Source: JBFKMV01 sp041629655
GTDB lineage: Bacteria > Acidobacteriota > Polarisedimenticolia > Polarisedimenticolales > Polarisedimenticolaceae
DNA length: 24,516 nt
Reading direction: 5' to 3'
NCBI GenBank assembly: GCA_041629655.1
Contig: JBFKMV010000059.1
Coordinates: 1 to 24,516 of the forward strand
The position numbers were made by a program, and so were the translations under genes. Positions 1 through 7,958 of this stretch are shown one piece after another. Below the pieces are notes generated by a model. It was given only the letters and a program-made list of their open reading frames with translations. It was not told the origin of the DNA and searched no databases. How positions within the stretch are numbered: position 1 is the stretch's first letter; each line of letters begins with the position of its first letter.

Positions 1-61
1 GGCCGAGCTGTGCGCGGCCGGGGACGTCCACCCCAACACCAAGGCCTACTTCGGCGACTGA
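1..61 (+). CDS. 3' end of an unidentified gene (partial)
   Basis: Frame 2 reads about 19 codons ending in Tyr-Phe-Gly-Asp and a TGA at 59-61, and it is open to the left edge. The visible tail (Cys-Ala-Ala-Gly-Asp-Val-His-Pro-Asn) is too short for me to assign a family. It is convergent with the M16 peptidase gene, whose stop codon begins only 3 nt further on. That tight spacing fits the packing elsewhere in the window and supports this being a real gene end, but no more can be said. Confidence 0.5.
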   Translation, partial: AELCAAGDVHPNTKAYFGD

Positions 62-64
62 CGG

Positions 65-2854
65 CTACTCGTCGGACTCCTCCGCCCCCGCCGCGGCGCC
101 CGCGGTCTCCGCGGGCAAGTCGCCGGCCTGGACGCGGACCATGCCGTCCAGGTTGACGCTTCCCGCCAGCGCGGCCTTCAGCTGCTCCGGCGTCAGCGCG
201 GCGATCGCGTCGTACAGGCGCTGCCACCAGTCCATCTTGCGCCCGAGGTACAGACCGTTGTTCAGCATGCCGGCGACCATCGCGTCGTTGGCCAGCTGGT
301 TCTTGATCTGCAGCGCGTAGCTGGCCTTGGCGTCCTCCAGCTCGGCGGCCGGGATGCCCTGCTGGACCAGCCGGCGGAACTCGTCGACCAGCGAGTCGTG
401 GGCCTGGGCGGCGTTCTCGGGCGCGCAGATCGCCATCCCGGCGAACAGCGCCCGCTCGTCCTGGCTGCCGGCGGAGAAGAACGAGCCGGTGCCGTAGGAC
501 AGCCCCTCCTTCTGGCGCAGCCGGTCGAGCAGACGCGACTTGGCGCTGCCGCCGAGGACGTAGTTGGCGAAGTGCATCGCGGGATAGCGCGGGTCGTCGT
601 CGCGCATCCGGACGTTCATCCCGCCCGCGACCATCGCCATCTTCTTGTCCGGGGTGAGGATCTTCTCCAGCCGCCCCTGGATGCCGTCCTGGTGCTTGCT
701 GGCGATGCGCACGAACGGCTTGGGCGACTTCCAGGCGCCGAGCGTCTTGCGCACCGCCTGCTCGACCTGCCCCGCGTCGAAGTCCCCGATCACGGTCATC
801 TGGGCGTGGCTGGCGCCGTAGAACTGCTTGTGGAACTTCCGCAGGTCCTCGACCTTGACGGCCTTGAGCCGCTCGATCGCCTGCTCGAGGGTCGGCAGGT
901 AGCGGACGTTGTCCTCGGGGTACGGGTTGAGCGTGCGCAGCAGGAAGTTGAACGCGCGCGGCTGGGGCTCGGAGAGCTGGTTCTCGAGCTGCGTCAGCTG
1001 CTCCTTCTTGACGATCTCGAACTCCTTGTCCGGGAAGGTCGCGTGGCGCAGGATGTGGTCGACCAGCTCCAGCACCGGCACCAGGTTCTCACGGTCGGTG
1101 CGGACGTTGACGAACATCGAGTTGTCCACGCCGCCGAGTCCGCCGCCGCCGCCCATGCTGACCGTGGCCTTCAGCTCGTCCAGCCGGTCCTTGATCTGCT
1201 GGTAGCTGTACTTGTCGGTGCCCCGCATCAGCAGGTCGGGGACCATGCCGACCGCGGTGACGCGCCCCGCGAGATCCTGCTCGGCGGCGAAGCGCAGCGC
1301 GACCACCGCGCTGACCGCGTCGCCGCGGGTCTGCTTGGGCAGCAGCGCGAGCTGCATGCCGTTGTCGAGGGTCAGCCGGGTGACGCGGCTCTCGATGTTC
1401 GCCGTCGTCGCCTCGAACTGCTCACCCTCGGCCAGCGCCTCGCGGCCCTGGTAGTCCTTGAGCACTGCGGCAACATCGGGCGCCGCGGGAATCTGGGCGC
1501 GCAGCAGCTGGTCGGCCTGCTGCGGGTAGAAGATGCCCGAGGTGCGGTTGGACTCGGTGAAGTACTGCGCGGCGACGCGCCGCACGTCGGCCAGCGTCAC
1601 CTGCTCGATGCGGTCGCGGTGCAGGAACATCAGCCGCCAGTCGCCCGCGGCCGCCCACTCGCTGAGCTGGACGCCGATGCGGCCGCTGTTCTTCATCGCC
1701 AGCTCGATGTTCTTGAGCAGCGTCCGCCGGGCCCGCTTGACCTCGTCCTCGGTCACCGGGTTCTGCTTGAGCCCCTCGACGGTCGCGACCATCGTGTCCA
1801 GCACCGGCCGCGGATCGCCGCCGCTCTGCGCCTGCGCGATGTTGATCGCCACGCCCGGCTCGCGCCAGCCGAAGGCCACGCCGAACACCTGGCTGGCCAG
1901 CCCGGACTCGACCAGCGCCTTGTACAGCCTTCCGGCAGGCTGGTCGGTCATGATCTGCTGCAGCACGTCGAGCGCCGCGTAGTCCGGGTGCGAGCCCGCC
2001 GGGATGTGGTAGACGGTCCCGGCCGCGGCCACGTCGCCGACGCGCTTCAGCTCGACGTGGCGCGCGCCGTCCTGCACCGGCTCGACGGTGTAGGTGTCCT
2101 CGAGCTTCCGCGACGGCCGCGGGATCGGACCGAAGTGCTTCTGGATCAGCGCCAGCGCCGCGGCGGGATCGAAGTCGCCCGCGACGACCAGCATCGCGTT
2201 GTCGGGCTGGTAGTACTTCTCGTAGAACCGGCGCAGGTTCTCCACCGGGACGCGCTCGATGTCGCTCTTGGAGCCGATCGTGGAGTCGCCGTAGTTGTGC
2301 CAGATGTAGGCGGTCGCCATCATGCGTTCCCAGAGCACCGAGGTGGGGTTGTTCTCCCCCATCTCGAACTCGTTGCGCACGACGCTGAACTCGGTCGACA
2401 GGTCCTCCGCGCTGATCTTGCTGTTGATCATGCGGTCGGCTTCCATCCCCAGCGTCCAGTCGAGGTTGCCCTCGACGGTGCTGGGCAGCGTCTCGTAGTA
2501 GTTCGTGCGGTCGACCCAGGTGGTGCCGTTGAACGAGGCGCCGTGGTCCTCCAGCGCCTTCCAGATGTCGGGATGGTTCGGCGTGCCCTTGAACACCATG
2601 TGCTCGAGCAGGTGCGCCATCCCCTTCTCGCCGCGCCCCTCGTGACGCGACCCGACGAAGTAGGTCACGTTGACCGTGAAGGTCGGCTTGGAGCTGTCCG
2701 GAAACAGCAATACCTGGAGCCCGTTGTCCAGGCGGTACTCGCTGATGCCCTCGACGGTGGTCAGCGGCTCGGGCCCGGCCAGGGCCGGCGTCGCCAGCAG
2801 CGCCAGGGCCAGGATCGACGATACGAGCGTGACGGAGCGACGTTTTCCGGTCAT
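65..2854 (-). CDS. Exported zinc peptidase, M16 family (tandem domains)
   Basis: Predicted 929-aa periplasmic or secreted metallopeptidase. Residues 1-26 form a signal peptide (basic start, Leu/Ala core, likely cut after Ala-Leu-Ala). The first half carries the inverted zinc motif HLLEH at 81-85, with Glu162 at the M16 distal-ligand spacing in an Arg-Asn-Glu-Phe-Glu context. The second half (from about residue 475) repeats the M16 fold but has no HxxEH, as is usual for the inactive half. The length fits two-domain M16 enzymes. The ATG at 2852-2854 is chosen because the signal peptide starts there and a G-rich Shine-Dalgarno lies just upstream; the reading frame stays open beyond it, but that extension is low-complexity Arg/Pro. 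A run of five Gly lies in the second half. The substrate is unknown. The gene follows the B3/B4 gene after 86 bp, with a possible promoter of its own. Confidence 0.93.
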   Translation of the reverse strand: MTGKRRSVTLVSSILALALLATPALAGPEPLTTVEGISEYRLDNGLQVLLFPDSSKPTFTVNVTYFVGSRHEGRGEKGMAHLLEHMVFKGTPNHPDIWKALEDHGASFNGTTWVDRTNYYETLPSTVEGNLDWTLGMEADRMINSKISAEDLSTEFSVVRNEFEMGENNPTSVLWERMMATAYIWHNYGDSTIGSKSDIERVPVENLRRFYEKYYQPDNAMLVVAGDFDPAAALALIQKHFGPIPRPSRKLEDTYTVEPVQDGARHVELKRVGDVAAAGTVYHIPAGSHPDYAALDVLQQIMTDQPAGRLYKALVESGLASQVFGVAFGWREPGVAINIAQAQSGGDPRPVLDTMVATVEGLKQNPVTEDEVKRARRTLLKNIELAMKNSGRIGVQLSEWAAAGDWRLMFLHRDRIEQVTLADVRRVAAQYFTESNRTSGIFYPQQADQLLRAQIPAAPDVAAVLKDYQGREALAEGEQFEATTANIESRVTRLTLDNGMQLALLPKQTRGDAVSAVVALRFAAEQDLAGRVTAVGMVPDLLMRGTDKYSYQQIKDRLDELKATVSMGGGGGLGGVDNSMFVNVRTDRENLVPVLELVDHILRHATFPDKEFEIVKKEQLTQLENQLSEPQPRAFNFLLRTLNPYPEDNVRYLPTLEQAIERLKAVKVEDLRKFHKQFYGASHAQMTVIGDFDAGQVEQAVRKTLGAWKSPKPFVRIASKHQDGIQGRLEKILTPDKKMAMVAGGMNVRMRDDDPRYPAMHFANYVLGGSAKSRLLDRLRQKEGLSYGTGSFFSAGSQDERALFAGMAICAPENAAQAHDSLVDEFRRLVQQGIPAAELEDAKASYALQIKNQLANDAMVAGMLNNGLYLGRKMDWWQRLYDAIAALTPEQLKAALAGSVNLDGMVRVQAGDLPAETAGAAAGAEESDE

Positions 2855-2904
2855 CACCAGAATCCCCCAGGAAAGCGGTGTTGTCGCGAACGGAGTGGCC
2901 GAGG

Positions 2905-2913
2905 ATGCTATCA
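2905..2913 (-). promoter_or_regulatory. Possible extended -10 promoter for the M16 peptidase
   Basis: Read on the minus strand, the gap between the B3/B4 and M16 genes contains TGATAGCAT, an extended -10 (TGn plus TAGCAT), about 50 bp upstream of the M16 start codon. No good -35 is visible at 17 bp. This is inferred from consensus only. Confidence 0.35.
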
Positions 2914-2940
2914 CGCCATGCCCCGGCGACCTACGCGAGA

Positions 2941-3624
2941 TCAGGACCGTACGGACCGCGAGGTTTCGACGGGCGCTCCGTCGCCGCCGAGATGGCCCGC
3001 CATCAGCGCGGCCGCCGTTGCGACGTGGTCGGCGAGCTCGTGCTCGCCCACCGCGGGCGGCGCGAAGATCACCATCAGCAGCGAGCGCGTGTCGCGCGTG
3101 ACGGAGGTTCGCAGCGAGTCGGAGGTCGGATTGCCGAACGGACCGAGGTCGTCGATCAGCGCCGGGCGGCCGCCGACGTTGACGCGGTCCTTGCGGATCC
3201 CGGGATAGCCCTCGCCGGACACACCGCGCCGCAGCGTCACGCCGCCGCGGATGCGCCGGGCGTCGTACAGACCCAGCGGGAGCAGGAACAGGATCGAGCA
3301 CAGGTTGCCGACGTCGACCGCGTTGGAGACGCGCGGGAACGGCTTGCCCCGCAGCACCCGCCGCAGCAGGGCCTCGGAGGACGGGCGGGTCCGCGTGGGG
3401 TCGATCCCGAACGAGCGGTACAACGCCCGGGCCGGCTCGAGGCCGGGGATCGCCGCCGGCGGCTGGCCCGCGTGGCGCCGGGCCAGCTGGCCGCAGGCGT
3501 CGTCGATGGCCCGGAGCAGCTCCGCGCCCGCCGGCGCGACGGCGACGGGCTCCGCCCGGACCAGGCCCACCCTGAGCAGCGGGCGCACCTCGGGATCGAT
3601 CCGCAGATCAACCGCGCGGGGCAT
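2941..3624 (-). CDS. Stand-alone B3/B4 (PheRS beta-type) domain protein
   Basis: 227-aa protein matching the free-standing form of the B3/B4 domain found in the beta subunit of bacterial phenylalanyl-tRNA synthetase. In PheRS this domain contributes to editing of mischarged tRNA; the role of stand-alone copies is not well defined. Visible hallmarks are Arg-Pro-Ser-Ser-Glu-Ala-Leu at about 80-86, Val-Ser-Asn-Ala-Val-Asp-Val-Gly-Asn at about 99-107, Leu-Pro-Leu-Gly-Leu-Tyr-Asp at about 115-121, and a following Arg-Gly-Gly-Val-Thr-Leu-Arg strand. There is no signal peptide, so it should be cytoplasmic. Its ATG (3622-3624) lies inside the 3' end of the upstream exported-protein gene (17-nt overlap), which implies translational coupling with a protein in a different compartment. 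The family is fairly certain; the substrate is unknown. Confidence 0.85.
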   Translation of the reverse strand: MPRAVDLRIDPEVRPLLRVGLVRAEPVAVAPAGAELLRAIDDACGQLARRHAGQPPAAIPGLEPARALYRSFGIDPTRTRPSSEALLRRVLRGKPFPRVSNAVDVGNLCSILFLLPLGLYDARRIRGGVTLRRGVSGEGYPGIRKDRVNVGGRPALIDDLGPFGNPTSDSLRTSVTRDTRSLLMVIFAPPAVGEHELADHVATAAALMAGHLGGDGAPVETSRSVRS

Positions 3625-4216
3625 CCCCCTCCCGGGCCTTCTTCTTCTTCTTCGGCTTGGATTTCACGTCGCCGCCGCTTCGCCCGCAGCACACCGCGTA
3701 GTCCTGGGTTCGCGCGCGGAACTCCCGCACCGATGCTCCGTACGCCTTGAGCGCCGCGTCGGCGTAGCGGCGGTCACCCGACGCCACCAGGCCCTCGAGG
3801 TTCCGGTTGACGACCTGCAGCGCCGACGCCATGTCCGACAACGCGTCGAGGCCGGCCTGCTCCTGCCGCTCGGCGTGCCCGGCGTGCAGCAGCCGCATCG
3901 AATCCACGACCAGCTGCAGCTTCTCGCGCATCTTGTCCAGGTTGCCCGAGCAGCACTTGAGGAACGGGGGCGCGAGCTTGTCCTTCTTCTTCGGCTCGAT
4001 GCCCGAGGGCGCCGGACCCGCCGCGGGGTTCGACACGTACTTGAGCCGGATCGAGATGTTCTTGATCTGGTTCTCCAGATCGTGGATCGCGCCCTCGATC
4101 GACGCCAGCGGCGTCGTCTCGGCGGGAGCCTGCGTCGCGGCGACGGGGCCGGCCAGCAGCGCTACGGCAGCCAGCGCCGCGGTCAGTGCGGCCGAGCGTC
4201 TGTTCCAGGAACCCAT
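3608..4216 (-). CDS. Small exported protein with two vicinal Cys pairs
   Basis: 202 aa; I do not recognise the family. Residues 1-27 look like a Sec signal peptide (Trp-Asn-Arg-Arg, then an Ala/Leu core ending Val-Ala-Ala). The mature part looks mainly helical (about 38-62 and 92-175), separated by a Lys/Pro-rich segment (about 63-86). It has exactly four cysteines, as two adjacent pairs: Lys-Cys-Cys-Ser-Gly at 87-91 and Val-Cys-Cys-Gly-Arg at 175-179. The tail holds a run of five Lys and is highly basic. The start is well supported: ATG at 4214-4216 with a GGAGG a few bases upstream, and a good promoter (4275-4303). It overlaps the B3/B4 gene downstream by 17 nt, so the two are probably co-transcribed. 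Paired disulfides or metal binding are possible but unproven. Confidence 0.8.
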   Translation of the reverse strand: MGSWNRRSAALTAALAAVALLAGPVAATQAPAETTPLASIEGAIHDLENQIKNISIRLKYVSNPAAGPAPSGIEPKKKDKLAPPFLKCCSGNLDKMREKLQLVVDSMRLLHAGHAERQEQAGLDALSDMASALQVVNRNLEGLVASGDRRYADAALKAYGASVREFRARTQDYAVCCGRSGGDVKSKPKKKKKAREGDAPRG

Positions 4217-4274
4217 GCTTCCTCCCCGTGCGGATCGCAGCCTTGGTCGAGCCGGTCGAAAAAAGAACGTTTCA

Positions 4275-4303
4275 TTATGCGGCGCCCCGCCGGACCCGGC
4301 AAG
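4275..4303 (-). promoter_or_regulatory. Sigma70-type promoter for the Cys-pair/B3-B4 operon
   Basis: On the minus strand, TTGCCG (complement of 4298-4303) and CATAAT (complement of 4275-4280) are separated by exactly 17 bp. This places transcription start near 4268, about 50 nt before the ATG of the exported Cys-pair protein. AT-rich hexamers are rare in this GC-rich sequence, which adds weight. Confidence 0.6.
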
Positions 4304-4321
4304 CGACGCCGGCGGCGCTGC

Positions 4322-4330
4322 TGGTAGAAT
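4322..4330 (+). promoter_or_regulatory. Extended -10 promoter for the DUF6178 gene
   Basis: TGGTAGAAT is an extended -10 (TGn plus TAGAAT) 30 bp upstream of the GTG start at 4360. No convincing -35 is seen, as is common for extended -10 promoters. It is divergent from the promoter at 4275-4303. Confidence 0.45.
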
Positions 4331-4359
4331 GCCGGTTTTCCGGGCGCGGAGTCACGATC

Positions 4360-6153
4360 GTGGAGCACGAGCATCCCCCGAGCGGCCTGCCCGGCGAGCC
4401 CGCGGCCGACGAGATCGAGTCCCTGGCGCGCGAGCTGACGGAGCTGGCGCGCCGCGAGCCGGCCGCGCTGGGCGCTCGCGTCCGCGCGCTGACGGTCCGG
4501 CAGCAGGCGGAGCTGGCGTTGCGCTTGCCGGCTGCCGAACGGCTCGAGCTGCTGCTCCACGCCCCGAAGCCGATGCAGCTGGTGCGGGCACTGCCGGACG
4601 CCGAGCTGTACCTGACGGCCCGCGAGGTCGGTCCGCACGACGCGCTGCCGCTGCTCGCGCTGGCCTCGGCCGCCCAGATCGAGCACCTGCTCGACCTGGA
4701 GTCCTGGCGGGGCGACCGCTTCGACGCCGCGCGGTCCGGCGCCTGGGTCGCGCTGCTGCTCGAATCCGGCGAGCCGACGCTGCGCCGGTTCCTGCGCTCG
4801 GTCGACGACGAGCTGCTGGTGCTGCTGCTCCAGCGCTGGCTCGTGATCCGGCAGATCGAATCCGAGGACGGCCCCGAGGTGCACGGGCCCGGCATCGGCG
4901 CGTCGGGCGACGAGCGCGGGTTCGTCTCGCCGGACGGGCAGCACTGGGTCGCGCCCAAGATCGCGGAGCACGTCCCGGCGGCGCGTCGTCTGTTGCAGAT
5001 GTTCTTCGTCGAGCAACCCCAGCGGTACCAGCGGCTGCTGTGGTCGGCGCTGTGGGAGCTGCCGTCCGACGTGGAGGAGCACGCGCTGCACTGGCGCAAC
5101 AGCCGGCTGGAGGAGCACGGCTTCCCGCCCTGGGACGAAGCGCTGTCGGTCTACGCGCCGCCCTCGGGCCAGCGCTCCCACCCGGAGCCCGCGCAGCCGG
5201 AGCGGCCGGAGGGGCTGCCCGCCCCGCGCAGCCCATTGCGGGTGCTGTCCGGGCCGGGCCTGCTGGTCCCGGCGATGGAGCGGCTGTCGCCCGCGCTGCG
5301 GGAGCGCGCGCTCCACGAGACCGTCGTGCTGGCGAACCGGTTGATGGTCGCCGACGGCGCGGATCCCGGGGACCCGGCGGCCCACCAGCGGATGCTGGAG
5401 AAGGCGGCCGGCTACGTCGGGATCGCGCTGGAGCGGCGGGGGGCCGTCGACGCCTCGCGGGCGGCGCGGGAGATCGAGCGGATCCCGATGATGGAGCTGT
5501 TCCGCGAGGGATACGCACGGGCCGTCGAGCTGCAGGCGCGCGCGCGCCGCCTCGGCGCCGAGGGCTGGGCCTCCACCGAAGAGCGTGCCCTGGAGCTGCT
5601 CGACACCCCGATCCGGCAGCGGGTCGCGGCGCTGCTGGTGCCGCGGCCGCAGTACCTCGAGCTGGCGCGGGGCGACGGCGCGCAGGTGCTGCGCGACTTC
5701 CGCGATGCGGCCGAGATCGAGGAGACCCGCGTGGCGCTGGAGATGGCCGAGGTCGTCGGCAGCGTGCTGATCGAGCGGCTCGGGCTGGACCTGCCGCGGG
5801 TGCTGGAGCTGGACGCCGAGCCCCCGCGATTCAGCACGCTGCTGCTGACGGTGCTCGGCTGGCACGCCACCCGCGGCCAGCTCCGCTGCGAGGGGCTTCC
5901 CGGGGACGTGACCGCGGACTTCTTGCGCACCGTGGCCTCGCGCCGCACCGCCGCGCCCGACTCGCCGGAGCGCGCGCTGCGTGCGTTGCTCGACGAGCTG
6001 GCGCGGCAGGGCCGCCTGGATGCGCGCGAACGCGCGGTGCTCGGCGCCTTCGGCAAGGCGTGCCTGGAGCAGCTGTCCGCCGAGTGCGGCGGGCTCGAGC
6101 CCGGGACCCCGGTCGACCCGCGTTACGTGCGCTGCCTGATGCTGGCCCGCTGA
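4360..6153 (+). CDS. DUF6178 family protein
   Basis: 597-aa protein of unknown function that I match to the DUF6178 family from its N-terminal part: a Leu-rich helical repeat-like region, Gln-Ala-Glu-Leu-Ala-Leu-Arg-Leu at about 59-66, Leu-Tyr-Leu-Thr-Ala-Arg-Glu-Val at about 93-100, Asp-Ala-Leu-Pro-Leu-Leu-Ala-Leu-Ala at about 104-112, and Leu-Leu-Asp-Leu-Glu-Ser-Trp-Arg-Gly-Asp-Arg at about 120-130. The rest looks alpha-helical, without a signal peptide, membrane segment or obvious catalytic motif. The GTG at 4360 is preferred: a GGAG-type ribosome site sits about 9 nt upstream, a -10 element lies at 4322-4330, and homology-like sequence starts shortly after it. The longer open frame to 4186 would run through the divergent promoters. 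It is convergent with sthA, with 15 nt between stop codons. The family call rests on recall of its motifs. Confidence 0.75.
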   Translation: MEHEHPPSGLPGEPAADEIESLARELTELARREPAALGARVRALTVRQQAELALRLPAAERLELLLHAPKPMQLVRALPDAELYLTAREVGPHDALPLLALASAAQIEHLLDLESWRGDRFDAARSGAWVALLLESGEPTLRRFLRSVDDELLVLLLQRWLVIRQIESEDGPEVHGPGIGASGDERGFVSPDGQHWVAPKIAEHVPAARRLLQMFFVEQPQRYQRLLWSALWELPSDVEEHALHWRNSRLEEHGFPPWDEALSVYAPPSGQRSHPEPAQPERPEGLPAPRSPLRVLSGPGLLVPAMERLSPALRERALHETVVLANRLMVADGADPGDPAAHQRMLEKAAGYVGIALERRGAVDASRAAREIERIPMMELFREGYARAVELQARARRLGAEGWASTEERALELLDTPIRQRVAALLVPRPQYLELARGDGAQVLRDFRDAAEIEETRVALEMAEVVGSVLIERLGLDLPRVLELDAEPPRFSTLLLTVLGWHATRGQLRCEGLPGDVTADFLRTVASRRTAAPDSPERALRALLDELARQGRLDARERAVLGAFGKACLEQLSAECGGLEPGTPVDPRYVRCLMLAR

Positions 6154-6168
6154 GGACCCGCCCCGGCG

Positions 6169-7563
6169 CTACAGGCTGAGCTTGTTCGACGCATCCAGCG
6201 CCGCGACCTTGTAGCACTCCGCCAGCGTCGGGTAGTTGAAGACGGTGTCGAGGAAATAGTCCAGCCCGCCCTCGAGCGCCAGCACCGCCTGGCCGATGTG
6301 CAGCAGCTCGGTCGCCTGGGTGCCCAGGATGTGCACGCCGAGCAGCGCGCGGCTCTCGCGATGGAACAGCATCTTGAACAGGCCGCTGTCGTCGCCGAGG
6401 ATCTGGCCCCGGGCGATCTCGCGGTAGCGTGCGATGCCCGTCTCGTACGGGATCTTCCGCGCCGTCAGCTCCTGCTCGGTGGCGCCGACCATCGACGCCT
6501 CGGGGATCGCGTAGATCCCGATCGGAAAGTGCGAGCCCATCTTGTTCGTCGCGGCCCCGAACGCGTGGCAGGCGGCCAGCCGGCCCTGGCGGCTGGACGT
6601 GGCGGCCAGGGCCGGATAGCCGATCACGTCGCCGGCCGCGAACACGTGCGGCACCGCGGTGCGGAACTGCTCGTCCACCTTCAGCCGGCCGCGCTCGTCG
6701 GTCGCCAGACCCGCCGCCTCGAGGTTCAGCCCCGCCGTGGCTCCGATGCGCCCGACCGAGAACAGCATCAGGTCCGAGACGATGCGTTTGCCCGACTCGA
6801 GCCGGATCGCCGCCCGGCGCGGCTGCTGCGCGGTGACCTCGACGCTCTCCACCGCCTCCCCGAGCCGGAAGGTCACGTCGGCGTTGCGCAGCTGGTGGAC
6901 CAGCTCGTCGACGATCTCGCGATCGAGGAACTCCAGCATCCGCTCGCGCTTGTCGACCACGGTCACCTGGACGCCCAGGGCCGCGAACATCGAGGCGTAC
7001 TCGATGCCGATCACGCCACCCCCGACCACGGCCAGGCTGCGCGGCATGCGTCTCAGGCCGGTGATCATGTCGCTGGTGATCACGGTCTCGCCGTCCGCCG
7101 GGACCCCCGGCGGCGGCGCGGGGACGGTCCCGCAGGCGATCAGCACGTTGGCCGCGGTCACCACCTCGACGCCGTCCTCGGAGCGGATGGCGACCGAGTG
7201 GGGATCGCGGAACGAGGCCTCGCCCCAGTACAGCCGGACGTCGTTGCGGCGGAGCTGGTTCTCGACGACCTCGGCCTCCCGGGCCACCACCTCGCCGACC
7301 TGCGCCAGCAGCTCCGCCACCTCGGGGCGTGCCTGCTCCCGCACGCGCCGGCGAGGGTCGAGACGTCCGTCGAAACGGTTGAAGGCGATCACGGCCTCGC
7401 GGAACGTCTTGCTCGGGATGGTGCCGGTGTCCAGGCACACCCCGCCGACGATGCGGCGTTTCTCGACCACCGCGGCGCGCTTGCCGAGCTTGGCCGCCTG
7501 GACCGCGGCTCGCTGGCCCGCCGGTCCGCTGCCGATACACAGGAAATCGTAGTCGTGGCTCAC
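6169..7563 (-). CDS. sthA: Soluble pyridine nucleotide transhydrogenase
   Basis: 464-aa FAD flavoprotein that moves hydride between NADPH and NAD+ in the cytoplasm. It has the FAD-binding Gly-Ser-Gly-Pro-Ala-Gly at 11-16 and a second Rossmann motif Val-Val-Gly-Gly-Gly-Val-Ile-Gly-Ile-Glu at about 179-188. The region around Gly-Gly-Val-Cys-Leu-Asp-Thr-Gly-Thr-Ile-Pro-Ser-Lys (about 40-52) keeps Cys43 but has Thr48 where disulfide reductases have the second redox Cys; this is the signature of SthA rather than lipoamide or glutathione reductase. A dimerisation domain closes the protein (His-Ile-Gly-Gln-Ala-Val-Leu, then Phe-Asn-Tyr-Pro-Thr-Leu-Ala-Glu). The start is GTG at 7561-7563, with AGGGAGGG immediately upstream. 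It is convergent with the DUF6178 gene and divergent from the small helical gene at 7647. Confidence 0.93.
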   Translation of the reverse strand: MSHDYDFLCIGSGPAGQRAAVQAAKLGKRAAVVEKRRIVGGVCLDTGTIPSKTFREAVIAFNRFDGRLDPRRRVREQARPEVAELLAQVGEVVAREAEVVENQLRRNDVRLYWGEASFRDPHSVAIRSEDGVEVVTAANVLIACGTVPAPPPGVPADGETVITSDMITGLRRMPRSLAVVGGGVIGIEYASMFAALGVQVTVVDKRERMLEFLDREIVDELVHQLRNADVTFRLGEAVESVEVTAQQPRRAAIRLESGKRIVSDLMLFSVGRIGATAGLNLEAAGLATDERGRLKVDEQFRTAVPHVFAAGDVIGYPALAATSSRQGRLAACHAFGAATNKMGSHFPIGIYAIPEASMVGATEQELTARKIPYETGIARYREIARGQILGDDSGLFKMLFHRESRALLGVHILGTQATELLHIGQAVLALEGGLDYFLDTVFNYPTLAECYKVAALDASNKLSL

Positions 7564-7598
7564 GGACCCTCCCTGGCCGCCGCTCCCCCGGCGCGGAA

Positions 7599-7628
7599 TG
7601 GCCGAACCGGGCCTCCCAATACTAGAAT
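7599..7628 (+). promoter_or_regulatory. Possible promoter for the small helical protein
   Basis: TAGAAT at 7623-7628 is a good -10, and TGGCCG at 7599-7604 is a weak -35 with an 18-bp spacer. Predicted transcription start is near 7635, followed by GGAAG and the ATG at 7647. The overlapping ATACTA (7620-7625) reads TAGTAT on the other strand and could serve sthA. Confidence 0.4.
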
Positions 7629-7646
7629 GCGCGCGGAAGTTCCACG

Positions 7647-7958
7647 ATGGCGAAAGACAAACCCCTCAAGTCGGCCTTCGAGCTGGCCATGGAACGGCTG
7701 GAGTCGCAGGACCGCGAGCGCGGGGAGCGGCATCGCCCGCTGACCGAGGCGCAGAAGCACGAGATCGCCGGGTTGCGCGAGGAGGCGCGGGCCAAGCTGG
7801 CCGAGGTCGAGATCATGCACAAGAAGGCGCTGGCCGCCGCGGCGGCCGATCCCGACAAGCTGGCCGAGGCCGAGGAGCACTACCGCATCGACCGCGAGCG
7901 GATCGAGTCGTCCCTGGAATCGAAGATCGCGCGGATCAAGCGCGGCCGCCCGTCCTGA
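7647..7958 (+). CDS. Small charged coiled-coil protein
   Basis: 103-aa cytoplasmic protein of unknown function. It is almost entirely charged helix: Lys-Ser-Ala-Phe-Glu-Leu-Ala-Met-Glu-Arg-Leu at 8-18, then a Leu-Thr-Glu-Ala-Gln-Lys turn and a long Glu/Arg/Lys/Ala helix that continues nearly to the end, with heptad-like Leu/Ile spacing. It has no cysteine, signal peptide or membrane segment. ATG at 7647 follows GGAAG by 7 nt. It has its own short intergenic region with a -10-like element and is convergent with pepT, with only 17 bp between stop codons. The amino-acid composition and clean start make it a convincing gene, but I can propose no specific function. Confidence 0.85.
   Translation: MAKDKPLKSAFELAMERLESQDRERGERHRPLTEAQKHEIAGLREEARAKLAEVEIMHKKALAAAAADPDKLAEAEEHYRIDRERIESSLESKIARIKRGRPS

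Noticed and set aside
398..3208. 936-codon open frame on the + strand opposite the M16 peptidase
   Set aside because: Composition is Arg/Leu/Val/His-rich with no domain motif, and it lies antisense to a clearly conserved peptidase; this is the usual result of high GC content.
2855..3301. N-terminal extension of the M16 peptidase
   Set aside because: Arg/Pro-rich shadow of the B3/B4 gene; it would place the signal peptide internally.
4245..4259. Direct repeat GGTCGA, two copies 3 nt apart
   Set aside because: Only two short copies in a leader region; too little to call an operator.
6290..7563. sthA missing the second redox cysteine as a possible defect
   Set aside because: Thr in place of that Cys is characteristic of soluble transhydrogenases, not a loss.
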